In this document: positions 1-6,416 of the stretch, piece after piece
Numbering within the stretch: the stretch's first letter is position 1
Layout: each line of letters opens with the position of its first letter
Source: Planctomycetota bacterium
GTDB lineage: Bacteria > Planctomycetota > Phycisphaerae > WQYP01
Reading direction: 5' to 3'
DNA: 8,756 nucleotides
Assembly (NCBI GenBank): GCA_021798635.1
Contig: JAJZGH010000214.1
Coordinates: forward strand, 1 to 8,756
The notes under the pieces: model-generated
What the model was told of the DNA's origin: nothing
The model's database searches: none
The model's input: only the letters and a program-made list of their open reading frames with translations
Position numbers and translations under genes: made by a program

Positions 1-2
1 TC

Positions 3-143
3 AGGAGCACTGGCCTTGTCGCCGAACACTATGAGCGATCCGTCTCCACAGACTCCAGCGCATCAAGGAAACCGGCACAAATCCCATGCGATTTTCGGGA
101 AGAAGAGCAAATCGCGGCTTTAGTAGCGTCGCAAAATTGCTGA
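3..143 (+). CDS. possible 3' end of a gene entering from the left
   Basis: The third plus-strand frame is open from the window edge to a TGA at 141-143 and gives 46 residues with a protein-like composition, beginning RSTGLVAEHYERSV and ending EEEQIAALVASQNC. The first plus frame is also open, to 121-123, but reads less like a protein. No domain can be recognised from so short a tail and the start lies outside the window. A 9-bp inverted repeat begins exactly at the stop codon. It could equally be chance; the call rests only on composition. Confidence 0.3.
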   Translation, partial: RSTGLVAEHYERSVSTDSSASRKPAQIPCDFREEEQIAALVASQNC

Positions 144-186
144 TTGAGCGCCCGTTTTTCTTGCAAAATGCCGATTTGCGCTCAAT
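143..186. repeat. inverted repeat after the left-edge frame, with near-direct repeats
   Basis: ATTGAGCGC at 143-151 is the exact reverse complement of GCGCTCAAT at 178-186, with 26 bases between. The two arms also lie in imperfect direct copies: GCAAAATTGCTGATTGAGCGC at 131-151 resembles GCAAAATGCCGATTTGCGC at 163-181. TGTTTTTCAC then occurs twice, 30 bp apart, at 203-212 and 233-242. No T-run follows the second arm, so this is not a canonical intrinsic terminator. Confidence 0.4.
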
Positions 187-221
187 AATCCCGTATTGCG
201 TCTGTTTTTCACGGAAATTGC

Positions 222-380
222 ATGGCCAAGAGTGTTTTTCACAGCGGTACAAGCACCCGCACCGCTGGTTACGTAGCCACCAAACGCCGCAGTACCTTTG
301 GCTTACTGACTGACGACGAGGTGGACCGAATGGGACGTGCGCTGAAGTCGCATTGGCGGGCGATCGCTCCGCGATCGTGA
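222..380 (+). CDS. possible small basic protein, 52 aa
   Basis: ATG at 222 opens a 52-codon frame ending at TGA 378-380. The product starts MAKSVFHSGTSTRTAGYVA, has a basic KRR patch at residues 21-23, then an acidic stretch LLTDDEVDRMG (28-38) and a short amphipathic tail around ALKSHW (40-45). Third codon positions are mostly G or C, as in the neighbouring genes, which favours real coding. Against it, the only upstream purine stretch is a weak ACGGA, and the frame overlaps the tail of the minus-strand frame 269-709 antisense; the two cannot both be ordinary genes here. I do not recognise a family. The last codons contain a perfect hairpin (361-377). Confidence 0.33.
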   Translation: MAKSVFHSGTSTRTAGYVATKRRSTFGLLTDDEVDRMGRALKSHWRAIAPRS

Positions 381-709
381 TCAATGCTAATCCTACATAA
401 CGATGTGGCGCATCCCTTTTCTTTGGAGAAGTAGTTGATACTGGAACCGGCGGGCAGCCCTTTCTCACCCATGATGCGCTTAATGATTTCAATGCCGGCA
501 GCACCGTCAAAGAGTAGCAGGTCGATATATGCGTTCAGTGTTCCAGTTGCGCCGCCTAACAATCGGCCGCTGGCGGAACTCATGAGAGCGGCATCGAGTG
601 CGTCTTCTATCTGTGCTCTTATCTCCACTTGTCGGCCGCGAGGTAAAATACTTGCTGCAAAAGCCACGAAAACATAATCGGCTCCTGTCCCTGCAAGTGG
701 GTCTTTCAT
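269..709 (-). CDS. unrecognised protein, probably a gene fragment (5' end lost)
   Basis: The minus-strand frame from ATG 709 to a stop at 269-271 encodes 146 residues. Residues 1 to about 97 look genuinely coding: MKDPLAGTGADYVFVAFAAS, then a helical acidic/alanine-rich stretch (QIEDALDAALMSSASGRLLG) and a segment ending LPAGSSINYFSKEK. The last 50 residues or so (GCATSLCRIS onward, serine/arginine-rich) look like read-through into non-coding sequence. Upstream of the ATG the same frame continues in protein-like fashion for 31 codons (including RLERVGEAAFRINHYTKDQG) to a stop at 803-805, with no ATG, GTG, TTG or CTG in between. An AGGG lies only 4 bases before the ATG. The simplest reading is a decayed or rearranged gene whose original start is gone; a short intact protein starting at 709 is the alternative. 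No family or function was recognised. Confidence 0.45.
   Translation of the reverse strand: MKDPLAGTGADYVFVAFAASILPRGRQVEIRAQIEDALDAALMSSASGRLLGGATGTLNAYIDLLLFDGAAGIEIIKRIMGEKGLPAGSSINYFSKEKGCATSLCRISIDHDRGAIARQCDFSARPIRSTSSSVSKPKVLRRLVAT
361..377. repeat. compact perfect hairpin CGATCGC-TCC-GCGATCG
   Basis: A 7-bp perfect inverted repeat with a 3-base loop is formed by CGATCGC (361-367) and GCGATCG (371-377). It contains the octamer palindrome GCGATCGC (360-367). It overlaps the last codons of the possible 52-aa frame and lies inside the tail of the opposing frame. There is no T-run on either side, so a terminator role is not supported. It could be a dispersed palindromic repeat or simply a stable mRNA 3' structure. 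Confidence 0.45.
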
Positions 710-836
710 ATCGCCCTGATCCTTGGTGTAGTGGTTGATGCGAAAAGCGGCCTCCCCGACCCGCTCGAGACGTGACTTGCCAACTCGGTTCTGATACCAT
801 CCTTATATGATCGTCTGATCCTTACGGGCCGCCGGG

Positions 837-873
837 GGCTCCAAAACTTCCTGGTGCTTTGTTGGAGCCTTTT
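837..873 (+). terminator. hairpin plus short T-run, terminator-like
   Basis: GGCTCCAA (837-844) pairs perfectly with TTGGAGCC (862-869) across a 17-base loop, followed by TTTT (870-873) on the plus strand. The long loop and short T-run make it a weak intrinsic terminator. It would shield the ATPase operon from plus-strand transcription arriving from the left, or could act as a leader structure. On the minus strand no T-run follows the stem. Confidence 0.35.
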
Positions 874-982
874 GCGGGAGGATTGATATTTCACTCTCGG
901 ATTAGGCCAATTTGCCCGAGAAACCGCGTCGATTCTCGGGCGACCCCGGCAGTTGTCGTCGATCCATGCAGATGAGGCCTTG

Positions 983-987
983 AGGAG
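983..987 (+). promoter_or_regulatory. Shine-Dalgarno AGGAG fixing the ATPase start
   Basis: AGGAG lies 5 bases before the ATG at 993. It makes that ATG the clear start of the TPR-AAA+ gene. It is a strong site, in contrast to the missing one before the next gene. Confidence 0.8.
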
Positions 988-992
988 CTTCT

Positions 993-2354
993 ATGAATTC
1001 TTCTGACCAGGTAGTAGCCGCCCTGCGAAAGGCGGTTAAATTGGCCCCGGATAATTATGCCTTGCGTCAGCACCTTGCTGACACGTTGGGCCTCTATGGA
1101 TATTGGGCTGAGGCCGAAACTGAATATCGCAGGGTGTTGGCAGCAGATCCAGAGAACGGCGCGGCTACAACCGGCTTGGCCAAGGCATTCTTCCAGCAAG
1201 GGAAGAATGCCTCCGCATTGGTAGTAGTGGAGGAAATTCTGAAATTGCGTGGAGACAACTTGGCGGATGGCTATATCCTGCACGCCAAGCTCCTGGCTGG
1301 AGGAGGTGATGTCGAAGGTGCAGTTCGACAGTACAAAAAGGGAATTGCCTTGGATCCGTCAACAGCGGATAACGCCTTTGTCGAACGCTACAATGTTCAT
1401 CCCGGTGCCGAGGACGACAATTCGAACGACGAGATTGTTGAGGGAAAACTGCGGGCACCAGCGGCAGATTCAGGACAAATGGAAACTGGCGGCCGAATTG
1501 AGCGGCCTCGGATAACGTTCGCGGATGTGGGGGGACTTGACACGCTGAAGGAGGAAATTAGCGTCAAGATAATCCATCCGCTCACGCACCCCGAAATTTT
1601 TCGGGCCTACGGCAAGGCCGTGGGTGGCGGAATCCTCATGTACGGTCCCCCGGGATGTGGGAAAACCTATCTTGCGCGTGCTACTGCCGGTGAAATCAAG
1701 GCGGCCTTTATCTCTGTTGGAATCAACGACGTTCTTGATATGTGGCTCGGGAACTCGGAAAAAAGTCTCCACGCCATCTTCGAGCAAGCCCGGCGTAATA
1801 CACCATGCGTCCTGTTTTTTGATGAGGTTGATGCACTAGCCGCCTCGCGCTCGGACATGCGCACCTCGGTGGGCCGGCACGTGATCAACCAGTTTCTTGC
1901 AGAAATGGATGGCGTGAAATCGTCCAACGACGGGGTGCTGATCTTGGCGGCTTCGAATGCGCCCTGGCATGTCGACTCGGCCTTCCGGCGGCCGGGGCGG
2001 TTTGACCGGGTGTTGTTTGTCCCGCCACCAGACGAGCCTTCGCGAGCCGCCACCCTGCGGGTATTGGTCAAGGGCAAGCCGGCACAGAGCATCGACTTTG
2101 AACTTATTGCTAAAAAGACCGCCGATTTCTCCGGAGCGGATCTCAAGGCTGTCGTTGATCTTGCAGTGGAGGATAAGATCCGCGCGGCGATGAGGGGCGG
2201 CGTTCCCCAGCCGCTGACCACCCGAGATATTGCCTCGGCGGCAGCGCGAATAAAGCCCTCAACACGCGACTGGTTTGCGACGGCTCGAAACTACGCGATT
2301 CATTCCAATCAGGGCGGTCAATATGACGGCATTGCAAAATATCTCGGACTTTGA
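993..2354 (+). CDS. TPR-AAA+ ATPase (Cdc48/Vps4/FtsH-type, no protease domain)
   Basis: A 453-residue protein predicted to be a cytoplasmic ATP-driven remodelling or unfolding machine. Residues 1-125 form about three TPR-like helical pairs (for example around 23-56 and 92-124), a likely partner-binding adaptor. A charged linker (about 126-172) leads to a single classic AAA module: Walker A GPPGCGKT at 218-225, an aromatic pore-loop segment DMWLGNSEK at 249-257 resembling the SKWxGESEK loop of Vps4/Cdc48, Walker B CVLFFDE at 272-278, sensor 1 AASN at 319-322, arginine fingers in RRPGRFDR at 332-339, and a lid with SGAD at 380-383. There is no HEXXH, so it is not an FtsH protease, and no membrane segment. 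The C-terminal tail STRDWFATARNYAIHSNQGG (423-442) follows the lid and is unusual for Cdc48. Such ATPases normally act as hexamers. The next gene, a TPR membrane protein in the same frame 6 bases downstream, is the probable partner. The substrate is unknown. Confidence 0.93.
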   Translation: MNSSDQVVAALRKAVKLAPDNYALRQHLADTLGLYGYWAEAETEYRRVLAADPENGAATTGLAKAFFQQGKNASALVVVEEILKLRGDNLADGYILHAKLLAGGGDVEGAVRQYKKGIALDPSTADNAFVERYNVHPGAEDDNSNDEIVEGKLRAPAADSGQMETGGRIERPRITFADVGGLDTLKEEISVKIIHPLTHPEIFRAYGKAVGGGILMYGPPGCGKTYLARATAGEIKAAFISVGINDVLDMWLGNSEKSLHAIFEQARRNTPCVLFFDEVDALAASRSDMRTSVGRHVINQFLAEMDGVKSSNDGVLILAASNAPWHVDSAFRRPGRFDRVLFVPPPDEPSRAATLRVLVKGKPAQSIDFELIAKKTADFSGADLKAVVDLAVEDKIRAAMRGGVPQPLTTRDIASAAARIKPSTRDWFATARNYAIHSNQGGQYDGIAKYLGL

Positions 2355-2360
2355 TCCTTT

Positions 2361-3602
2361 ATGCCAAATTCCCACCACCAGAGAGCTTGGGTACTTTTTC
2401 AACAGCGTCGGTACAGCCACGCAGCCAAGGAGCTGCGCGCTGGTCTCACGGAGCCCGGCTCAGATGATAATTCCTACGCCTTGTTGGCGCTTTGTCTGGT
2501 AAACACCGGTGAAGTGGAGGCTGCCGCACCGGAGGCCCAACGGGCGATTTCCCATTCGCCGGAAAGCTCATTCAGCCACTATGCAATGGCTCACGTCTGC
2601 CTTCGGCAGGGGGACCTGAGCAGAGCGGAGATATCAGCCACGGAGGCGGTCCGCCTATCGACGACAGATGCCGATTGCCTGGCCCTGCTTGCGAAAATAT
2701 ATTTGGAGCAGGACCGCCCGCTGGAGGCTTTAGAAAGCACCGGCAGTGCGCTGGCTGCTGACCCGGACCATGCGATGTCTCTAGTTCTGCGTGCGACGGC
2801 GCTGACAGTATTGGGAAGAAGGAACGAAGCGGTGGCTACGGTGCATCGTGCGCTTGCAGCGCGTCCCGAAGACGGGTTAACGCGCGCCAACCAAGGATGG
2901 ATTCACCTGCACCAGGAAAAATATCCCGAGGCGCTCGAATCCTTTCGCGAGGCACTGAGGCTCCAACCCGACCTGGACTGGGCGCGACAAGGCATGTTAA
3001 CGGCACTCAAAGCCCGGTATATGATCTATCGATGGATGTTAAAATACTTTTCAGTTATGAGCCGCCTGAACGCGTGGAGCCGCTGGGCTATTGTGATCGG
3101 GCTTTTTGTCGTTACGCAGGCCCTCAACGTCGCGGGGATTGCGTCGCAAATCCATTTACCCGCAGTGCTTCTTTTTGCTGCGTACGGCCTCCTCGTAGCT
3201 TCATTTTGGACTATCGACCCGCTATCTGATCTGCTTATGCGCACAAGCCCTTACGGCCGATACCTGCTTAGCCCAGCTCAACGTCGAGCTTCCACCTTTG
3301 CGGGGTGCCTGATTGCGGCTGTCTCTGCGGCCACGCTAGCGGCCATCTTTATGAAGCCCGCAACCCTACTCTTTATTGCCGTCAGCTTCGCACTATTGCT
3401 AATCCTCGCCTGCATTGTGTTTCGGTTGCCCAAGGGCTGGCAACGCATTGTAGCGGGGTTGTTCGTTGTCGTCGCTGGATTAATGGTGATCGGGGCGGCG
3501 ACCCTGTCAAGTTTGGATAGCGGCGTCGAGATACTCTTGGTGTCGGTGATAGTAGCCACGGGGATATTCCGATTCCTGACACCCTGGGGGCGGCCGAAAT
3601 AA
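2361..3602 (+). CDS. TPR-repeat protein with about six C-terminal membrane segments
   Basis: A 413-residue protein. Residues 1 to about 212 are successive TPR helical pairs with the expected small/aromatic pattern (for example HHQRAWVLFQQRRYSHAAKE, and later NQGWIHLHQEKYPEALESFREA), ending in the typical LRLQPD. A basic aromatic hinge follows (ALKARYMIYRWMLKYF, 215-230), then hydrophobic stretches near 243-262, 267-285, 313-330, 334-353, 362-382 and 388-406. The TPRs probably face the cytoplasm and could dock substrates or the ATPase encoded just upstream. No catalytic motif is visible. The start is forced: an in-frame TGA (stop of the ATPase gene) lies two codons before ATG 2361. There is no Shine-Dalgarno sequence in front of it, so translation probably depends on coupling or read-through from the ATPase gene. 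The ATPase-membrane TPR pairing suggests one functional unit; its task is not known to me. Confidence 0.88.
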   Translation: MPNSHHQRAWVLFQQRRYSHAAKELRAGLTEPGSDDNSYALLALCLVNTGEVEAAAPEAQRAISHSPESSFSHYAMAHVCLRQGDLSRAEISATEAVRLSTTDADCLALLAKIYLEQDRPLEALESTGSALAADPDHAMSLVLRATALTVLGRRNEAVATVHRALAARPEDGLTRANQGWIHLHQEKYPEALESFREALRLQPDLDWARQGMLTALKARYMIYRWMLKYFSVMSRLNAWSRWAIVIGLFVVTQALNVAGIASQIHLPAVLLFAAYGLLVASFWTIDPLSDLLMRTSPYGRYLLSPAQRRASTFAGCLIAAVSAATLAAIFMKPATLLFIAVSFALLLILACIVFRLPKGWQRIVAGLFVVVAGLMVIGAATLSSLDSGVEILLVSVIVATGIFRFLTPWGRPK

Positions 3603-3612
3603 TAGTCACGCA

Positions 3613-3635
3613 CTCTTGGGACCTAATCTCAAGGG
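3613..3635 (+). terminator. hairpin after the TPR-AAA+ unit, weak terminator candidate
   Basis: CTTGGGA (3615-3621) pairs with TCTCAAG (3627-3633) with one G-U pair, extended outward by a wobble and a C-G pair, around the loop CCTAA. It starts 11 bases after the stop codon of the TPR membrane protein. No T-run follows, so it may be a 3' mRNA structure rather than an intrinsic terminator. The rest of 3603-3780 shows nothing else convincing. Confidence 0.3.
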
Positions 3636-3780
3636 ACTCGATCCAGCCTGACGCCTCACCTTCTTCCCTTTACATGCTGGCTTAAGCATTAAATACCTCG
3701 GAAGGGAGCACCGGGAGGGCGTGCGAAAAGTTCACGTTCTAAGTATTTTCCCAAAAGCAGCGGCCCTTGGCAGATATGCG

Positions 3781-4665
3781 TTACTGCCCATGTTTCCTTG
3801 CCTCTTCCATCAGTTCCAGGTTCAGAATTTTGTCAACGGCTACGCCGGTTGGCTTTCGGAGACTGGGCCTTATCTTTCTTATCCACGCCGCAACTGACGC
3901 GGGCACATCCGCGTAGCTCAGCAAGTAATATGGCGTCGGCTCCATTATCTTGGGGAATTGCTCCAGAAGTGGTTGGACATCATTCCATGGGATGAATACG
4001 ACATCTTCCTTTTTTCCAAAAAATCTGTCGAGCGAATTCGGCTTCTGCGGAATTGCGACTATATCCGACTCCGGCATCGCGGTCGGAATCCCATCTGGCC
4101 AGACGATCATTCGCACCACCTTTCCCTCGTGTTCCACAAACATGTACCGTGGAACGAAGACGTGATCCCCGAGTCGCTCCTGCAAGCCGGCCACCGCAAA
4201 GTTCCAACGCCAACAATCTTCAATTCGGGAAGTGGCAAGCACTGGCGGATTCAGATCGGGATTGTTTTGCGAGACCGCACTGTAGGCAAAACGGTTACCT
4301 TTGTTCCAGCCCGCCAAAAAGCCTTCTGTCGAGTATTCGCCATCACCCATTCCGCCGATCTGCGGATCAAAGACAAGCAGATTATGAGCCTTAACAAAGG
4401 CGCGTACCTCCAATTCGGCCTCAAGGCCAAAAATATGGGGACGATAAAAATTCAGGCTAAAAGCGATTGGCAGAGTGTTGGGAGATTCTTCAATTCTGGT
4501 TTCCTCAAAGTTGAAACTGAAGTAAACGCCTGTGGCCCTGTTTTGATAGATTGCCTGTACATCTGTGAGCTGGTAGTTCTCCCGCTGTTCAAAAAACCTA
4601 CGGGCTGACTCGCGCGTGAAGTTTGCCTGTGAGTCACGAACCTTGAAATATAAATCATAGCTCAT
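3781..4665 (-). CDS. uncharacterised soluble protein, 294 aa
   Basis: A minus-strand gene with no recognised family. The product begins MSYDLYFKVRDSQ and contains a run of aromatic beta-like segments (GVYFSFNFEE at 46-55, LNFYRPHIFG at 71-80) and a glycine/acid-rich turn DPQIGGMGDGEYS (100-112), then WRWNFAVAG, EHEGKVVRMIVWPDG and a helical, charged C-terminus ending EEARKHGQ. No signal peptide, membrane segment, metal-binding cluster or nucleotide-binding loop is visible, so a cytoplasmic mixed alpha/beta protein is likely. I chose ATG 4665 because the sequence before it reads GAAGGGG with a 6-base spacer; an ATG at 4695 would add ten residues (MLAILLKGYT) and lacks such a site. The gene is transcribed divergently from the GH39 gene and convergently to the ATPase unit. 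An antisense open frame of 216 codons exists but is judged a shadow. Confidence 0.82.
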   Translation of the reverse strand: MSYDLYFKVRDSQANFTRESARRFFEQRENYQLTDVQAIYQNRATGVYFSFNFEETRIEESPNTLPIAFSLNFYRPHIFGLEAELEVRAFVKAHNLLVFDPQIGGMGDGEYSTEGFLAGWNKGNRFAYSAVSQNNPDLNPPVLATSRIEDCWRWNFAVAGLQERLGDHVFVPRYMFVEHEGKVVRMIVWPDGIPTAMPESDIVAIPQKPNSLDRFFGKKEDVVFIPWNDVQPLLEQFPKIMEPTPYYLLSYADVPASVAAWIRKIRPSLRKPTGVAVDKILNLELMEEARKHGQ

Positions 4666-4695
4666 CGTATACCCCTTCAACAGGATCGCTAGCAC

Positions 4696-4802
4696 GTATC
4701 CAAGACATTAATATACATTATAATCCCCCCTTGCTGGCGTGGTTCCTTAACTCTATTACAATATTCTGCTTCGTGCATGGGATGGTCATAACAGGAGTGC
4801 GT
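4696..4802. promoter_or_regulatory. AT-rich divergent promoter region
   Basis: This short gap separates divergent genes and must hold promoters for both. The self-complementary ATTATAAT at 4717-4724 offers a perfect TATAAT hexamer on either strand (plus strand 4719-4724). No good TTGACA-like -35 hexamer sits 16-18 bp from it in either direction. A second TATAAT-like TACAAT lies at 4757-4762. A C6 tract follows the first at 4725-4730. The exact promoter assignment is uncertain. Confidence 0.35.
4793..4797 (+). promoter_or_regulatory. Shine-Dalgarno AGGAG deciding the GH39 start
   Basis: AGGAG stands 5 bases before ATG 4803. This places the start 24 codons downstream of the longest open frame (ATG 4731), and gives a protein that starts close to a recognisable signal peptide. 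Confidence 0.75.
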
Positions 4803-6416
4803 ATGCGTAACGGCGGCGGAATGCGAAGGTTGCCCATAGTGAATTGGCGGTATAGCACTTTCAATTATGTAGTGGCTTTTACGATTGCCGTGTGTCTTGC
4901 CGGGGTGGTCAGGGCGGGTGCTGCGTCAGCGCGCGTCATTGCGTTGAATACTCAACAGGCCGGCAAAGCGTTCCGTTCACCATTAAATATATGTATCGGC
5001 GGCGATCATGCGGCCAATGAGATGAAGCCGGAAACCATGCGACAATTGGCCCAGGCACACAGGGACTGTGGTATTGCCTATCTGCGATTTCACGGCCTGC
5101 TGGATGACGACATGAAAGTTGTTACCCGCAATCCGCAGGGTAAACTGGTTTATAACTGGCAGAAAATTGATCGGCTGTATGCGGTGATGCAAAAAGCCGG
5201 GGTCAAACCGCTGGTTGAATTAAGCTTTATGCCTGACGCGTTGGCCTCGGGAAAGGCGACCATCTTTTATTACAAAGGAAATACGACTCCGCCGAAGCAT
5301 TTCAGCCAATGGGGGAAATTGATCACTGGATTGGTACGAAATCTTGAAGCGCGTTTTGGTCGCAAGAATGTTGAGACGTGGTATTTCGAGGTCTGGAACG
5401 AACCGAATATCGGCTTCTGGAAGGGAACTTTCCAATCGTACATGAAACTCTATGCGACAACGGCGCATGCGATTAAAGCGGTTGATCCTAAGCTGCGGGT
5501 AGGCGGACCGGCCACCGCGGGCCTGGGTTGGATATCGCGCTTTATCGCCGCGTGTCATAAAGAACATCTTCCACTGGATTTTATTTCCAGCCATACGTAT
5601 GGCTCGGGTCCGCATCCGTGGCCGGGCAAGCGCAAAGGGCTGCGTGTTTCCGGAAGGCCCGACGCAATTGCCGGCGGTATTGATGCAACATGGGCCAAAA
5701 TACACCGCTCCGCCATGCCGCAGTTACCGCTGTTTATAAGCGAATGGGGGCCATCATACTCCAGTCGTGATGCGGTGCATGATAGTTATTTTCAGGCCGT
5801 ATGGCTGCTGGAGCAAATGCATTCCATGAAAAATCCTCCGCCGATTTTGTCTTATTGGGCGCTGTCGGACATATTTGAGGAGGACGGACCGCAGACGTTG
5901 CCGTTTGAGGGCGGCTTTGGCATTTTCAATCCGGAAGGCATCCGCAAACCGACGTTCTTTGCACTGGAATATCTTCATGATCTTCAGGGGCGGCAACTTA
6001 TGACCCATGACGGCGATTCGATTGCCGTTGTGCGGCACGGCGGCATATCCTTGCTTGCCTGGAGCTACCGTTGGCCCAAACAAACCGCGCGCGATGACGT
6101 ATTTTTCGCGGCACCGCACCCATCCGCGCCGGCACGCACCATTTCTTTGCATGTCGCGCATCTTAAGGCCGGTAAATATGTCCTTCAAATACATGAAGTC
6201 GGATATCGCCATGATGACGCCTACACGATTTATCAGAAATGGGGCAGGCCGGCCCATTTAACCCAGCGCCAACTTGGAATTTTGCGCCGGTCCACAACCA
6301 ATAAACCGGTGATAAAAAAAATCGTTACTGTCGCGGGAAGTGGTGACTGGACTTATCAGGTTCCCATGCGGACCAACCGGATTATGCTCTTACGATTATC
6401 GCCGACGGTGAATTAA
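4803..6416 (+). CDS. secreted GH39-family glycoside hydrolase (beta-xylosidase-like)
   Basis: A 537-residue exported enzyme that probably cleaves glycosidic bonds in plant or algal polysaccharides by a retaining mechanism. Residues 1-43 look like a signal peptide with a long basic n-region (MRNGGGMRRL), a hydrophobic core NYVVAFTIAVCLAGVV and a likely cut after ASA. A clan GH-A barrel follows: IAYLRFHGLLDDDM (91-104) is the usual early strand with RFHG, the acid/base glutamate is E200 in EVWNEPN (196-202), and the nucleophile is E314 in FISEWG (311-316). SHTYG (263-267), SYWALSDIFEEDG (350-362) and the GGFGIFNPEGIRKPTF segment (370-385) also fit GH39 beta-xylosidases. The final 130 residues are a beta-rich accessory domain ending LLRLSPTVN. 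Length is normal for GH39. Substrate could be xylan, but other glycosides (for example iduronidase-like or arabinosidase activities in related branches) cannot be excluded. No CAZyme, SusC/D or transport gene sits beside it. Confidence 0.9.
   Translation: MRNGGGMRRLPIVNWRYSTFNYVVAFTIAVCLAGVVRAGAASARVIALNTQQAGKAFRSPLNICIGGDHAANEMKPETMRQLAQAHRDCGIAYLRFHGLLDDDMKVVTRNPQGKLVYNWQKIDRLYAVMQKAGVKPLVELSFMPDALASGKATIFYYKGNTTPPKHFSQWGKLITGLVRNLEARFGRKNVETWYFEVWNEPNIGFWKGTFQSYMKLYATTAHAIKAVDPKLRVGGPATAGLGWISRFIAACHKEHLPLDFISSHTYGSGPHPWPGKRKGLRVSGRPDAIAGGIDATWAKIHRSAMPQLPLFISEWGPSYSSRDAVHDSYFQAVWLLEQMHSMKNPPPILSYWALSDIFEEDGPQTLPFEGGFGIFNPEGIRKPTFFALEYLHDLQGRQLMTHDGDSIAVVRHGGISLLAWSYRWPKQTARDDVFFAAPHPSAPARTISLHVAHLKAGKYVLQIHEVGYRHDDAYTIYQKWGRPAHLTQRQLGILRRSTTNKPVIKKIVTVAGSGDWTYQVPMRTNRIMLLRLSPTVN

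Larger units (their letters stand above)
710..992. other. divergent intergenic region upstream of the TPR-AAA+ gene
   Basis: This stretch separates the minus-strand frame from the ATPase gene. About 90 bases at its left end still look like protein code on the minus strand without a start codon. The remainder has no convincing frame. It holds one hairpin followed by four T residues (837-873) and a TTGATA hexamer (883-888) that lacks a good -10 partner at normal spacing. The promoter of the ATPase unit should lie between the hairpin and 975, but I cannot place it. Confidence 0.4.

Noticed and set aside
1..510. 169-codon open frame on the minus strand
   Set aside because: Its product is rich in S, R, C and W with no protein-like pattern, and it overlaps better candidates on both strands. 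No ribosome site precedes it.
706..894. 62-codon minus-strand frame overlapping the 709 start by ATGA
   Set aside because: The overlap resembles translational coupling, but the product is arginine/serine/threonine-rich and lies in a different frame from the coding-like sequence of the same DNA.
883..911. promoter with TTGATA as -35
   Set aside because: No -10-like hexamer is found 16-18 bases downstream.
993..2354. FtsH protease
   Set aside because: The AAA module resembles FtsH, but there is no membrane anchor, no HEXXH zinc site and the protein ends shortly after the lid.
3745..3771. hairpin CCAAAAGC/GCCCTTGG as terminator of the minus-strand gene
   Set aside because: The stem is interrupted by mismatches and is not followed by a T-run on the minus strand.
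3958..4608. 216-codon plus-strand frame
   Set aside because: It is antisense to the well-supported 294-aa gene, has no ribosome site, and its composition looks like a mirror of that gene.
5220..6257. long minus-strand frames of 161 and 167 codons
   Set aside because: They are antisense to the GH39 gene, whose catalytic motifs are unambiguous.
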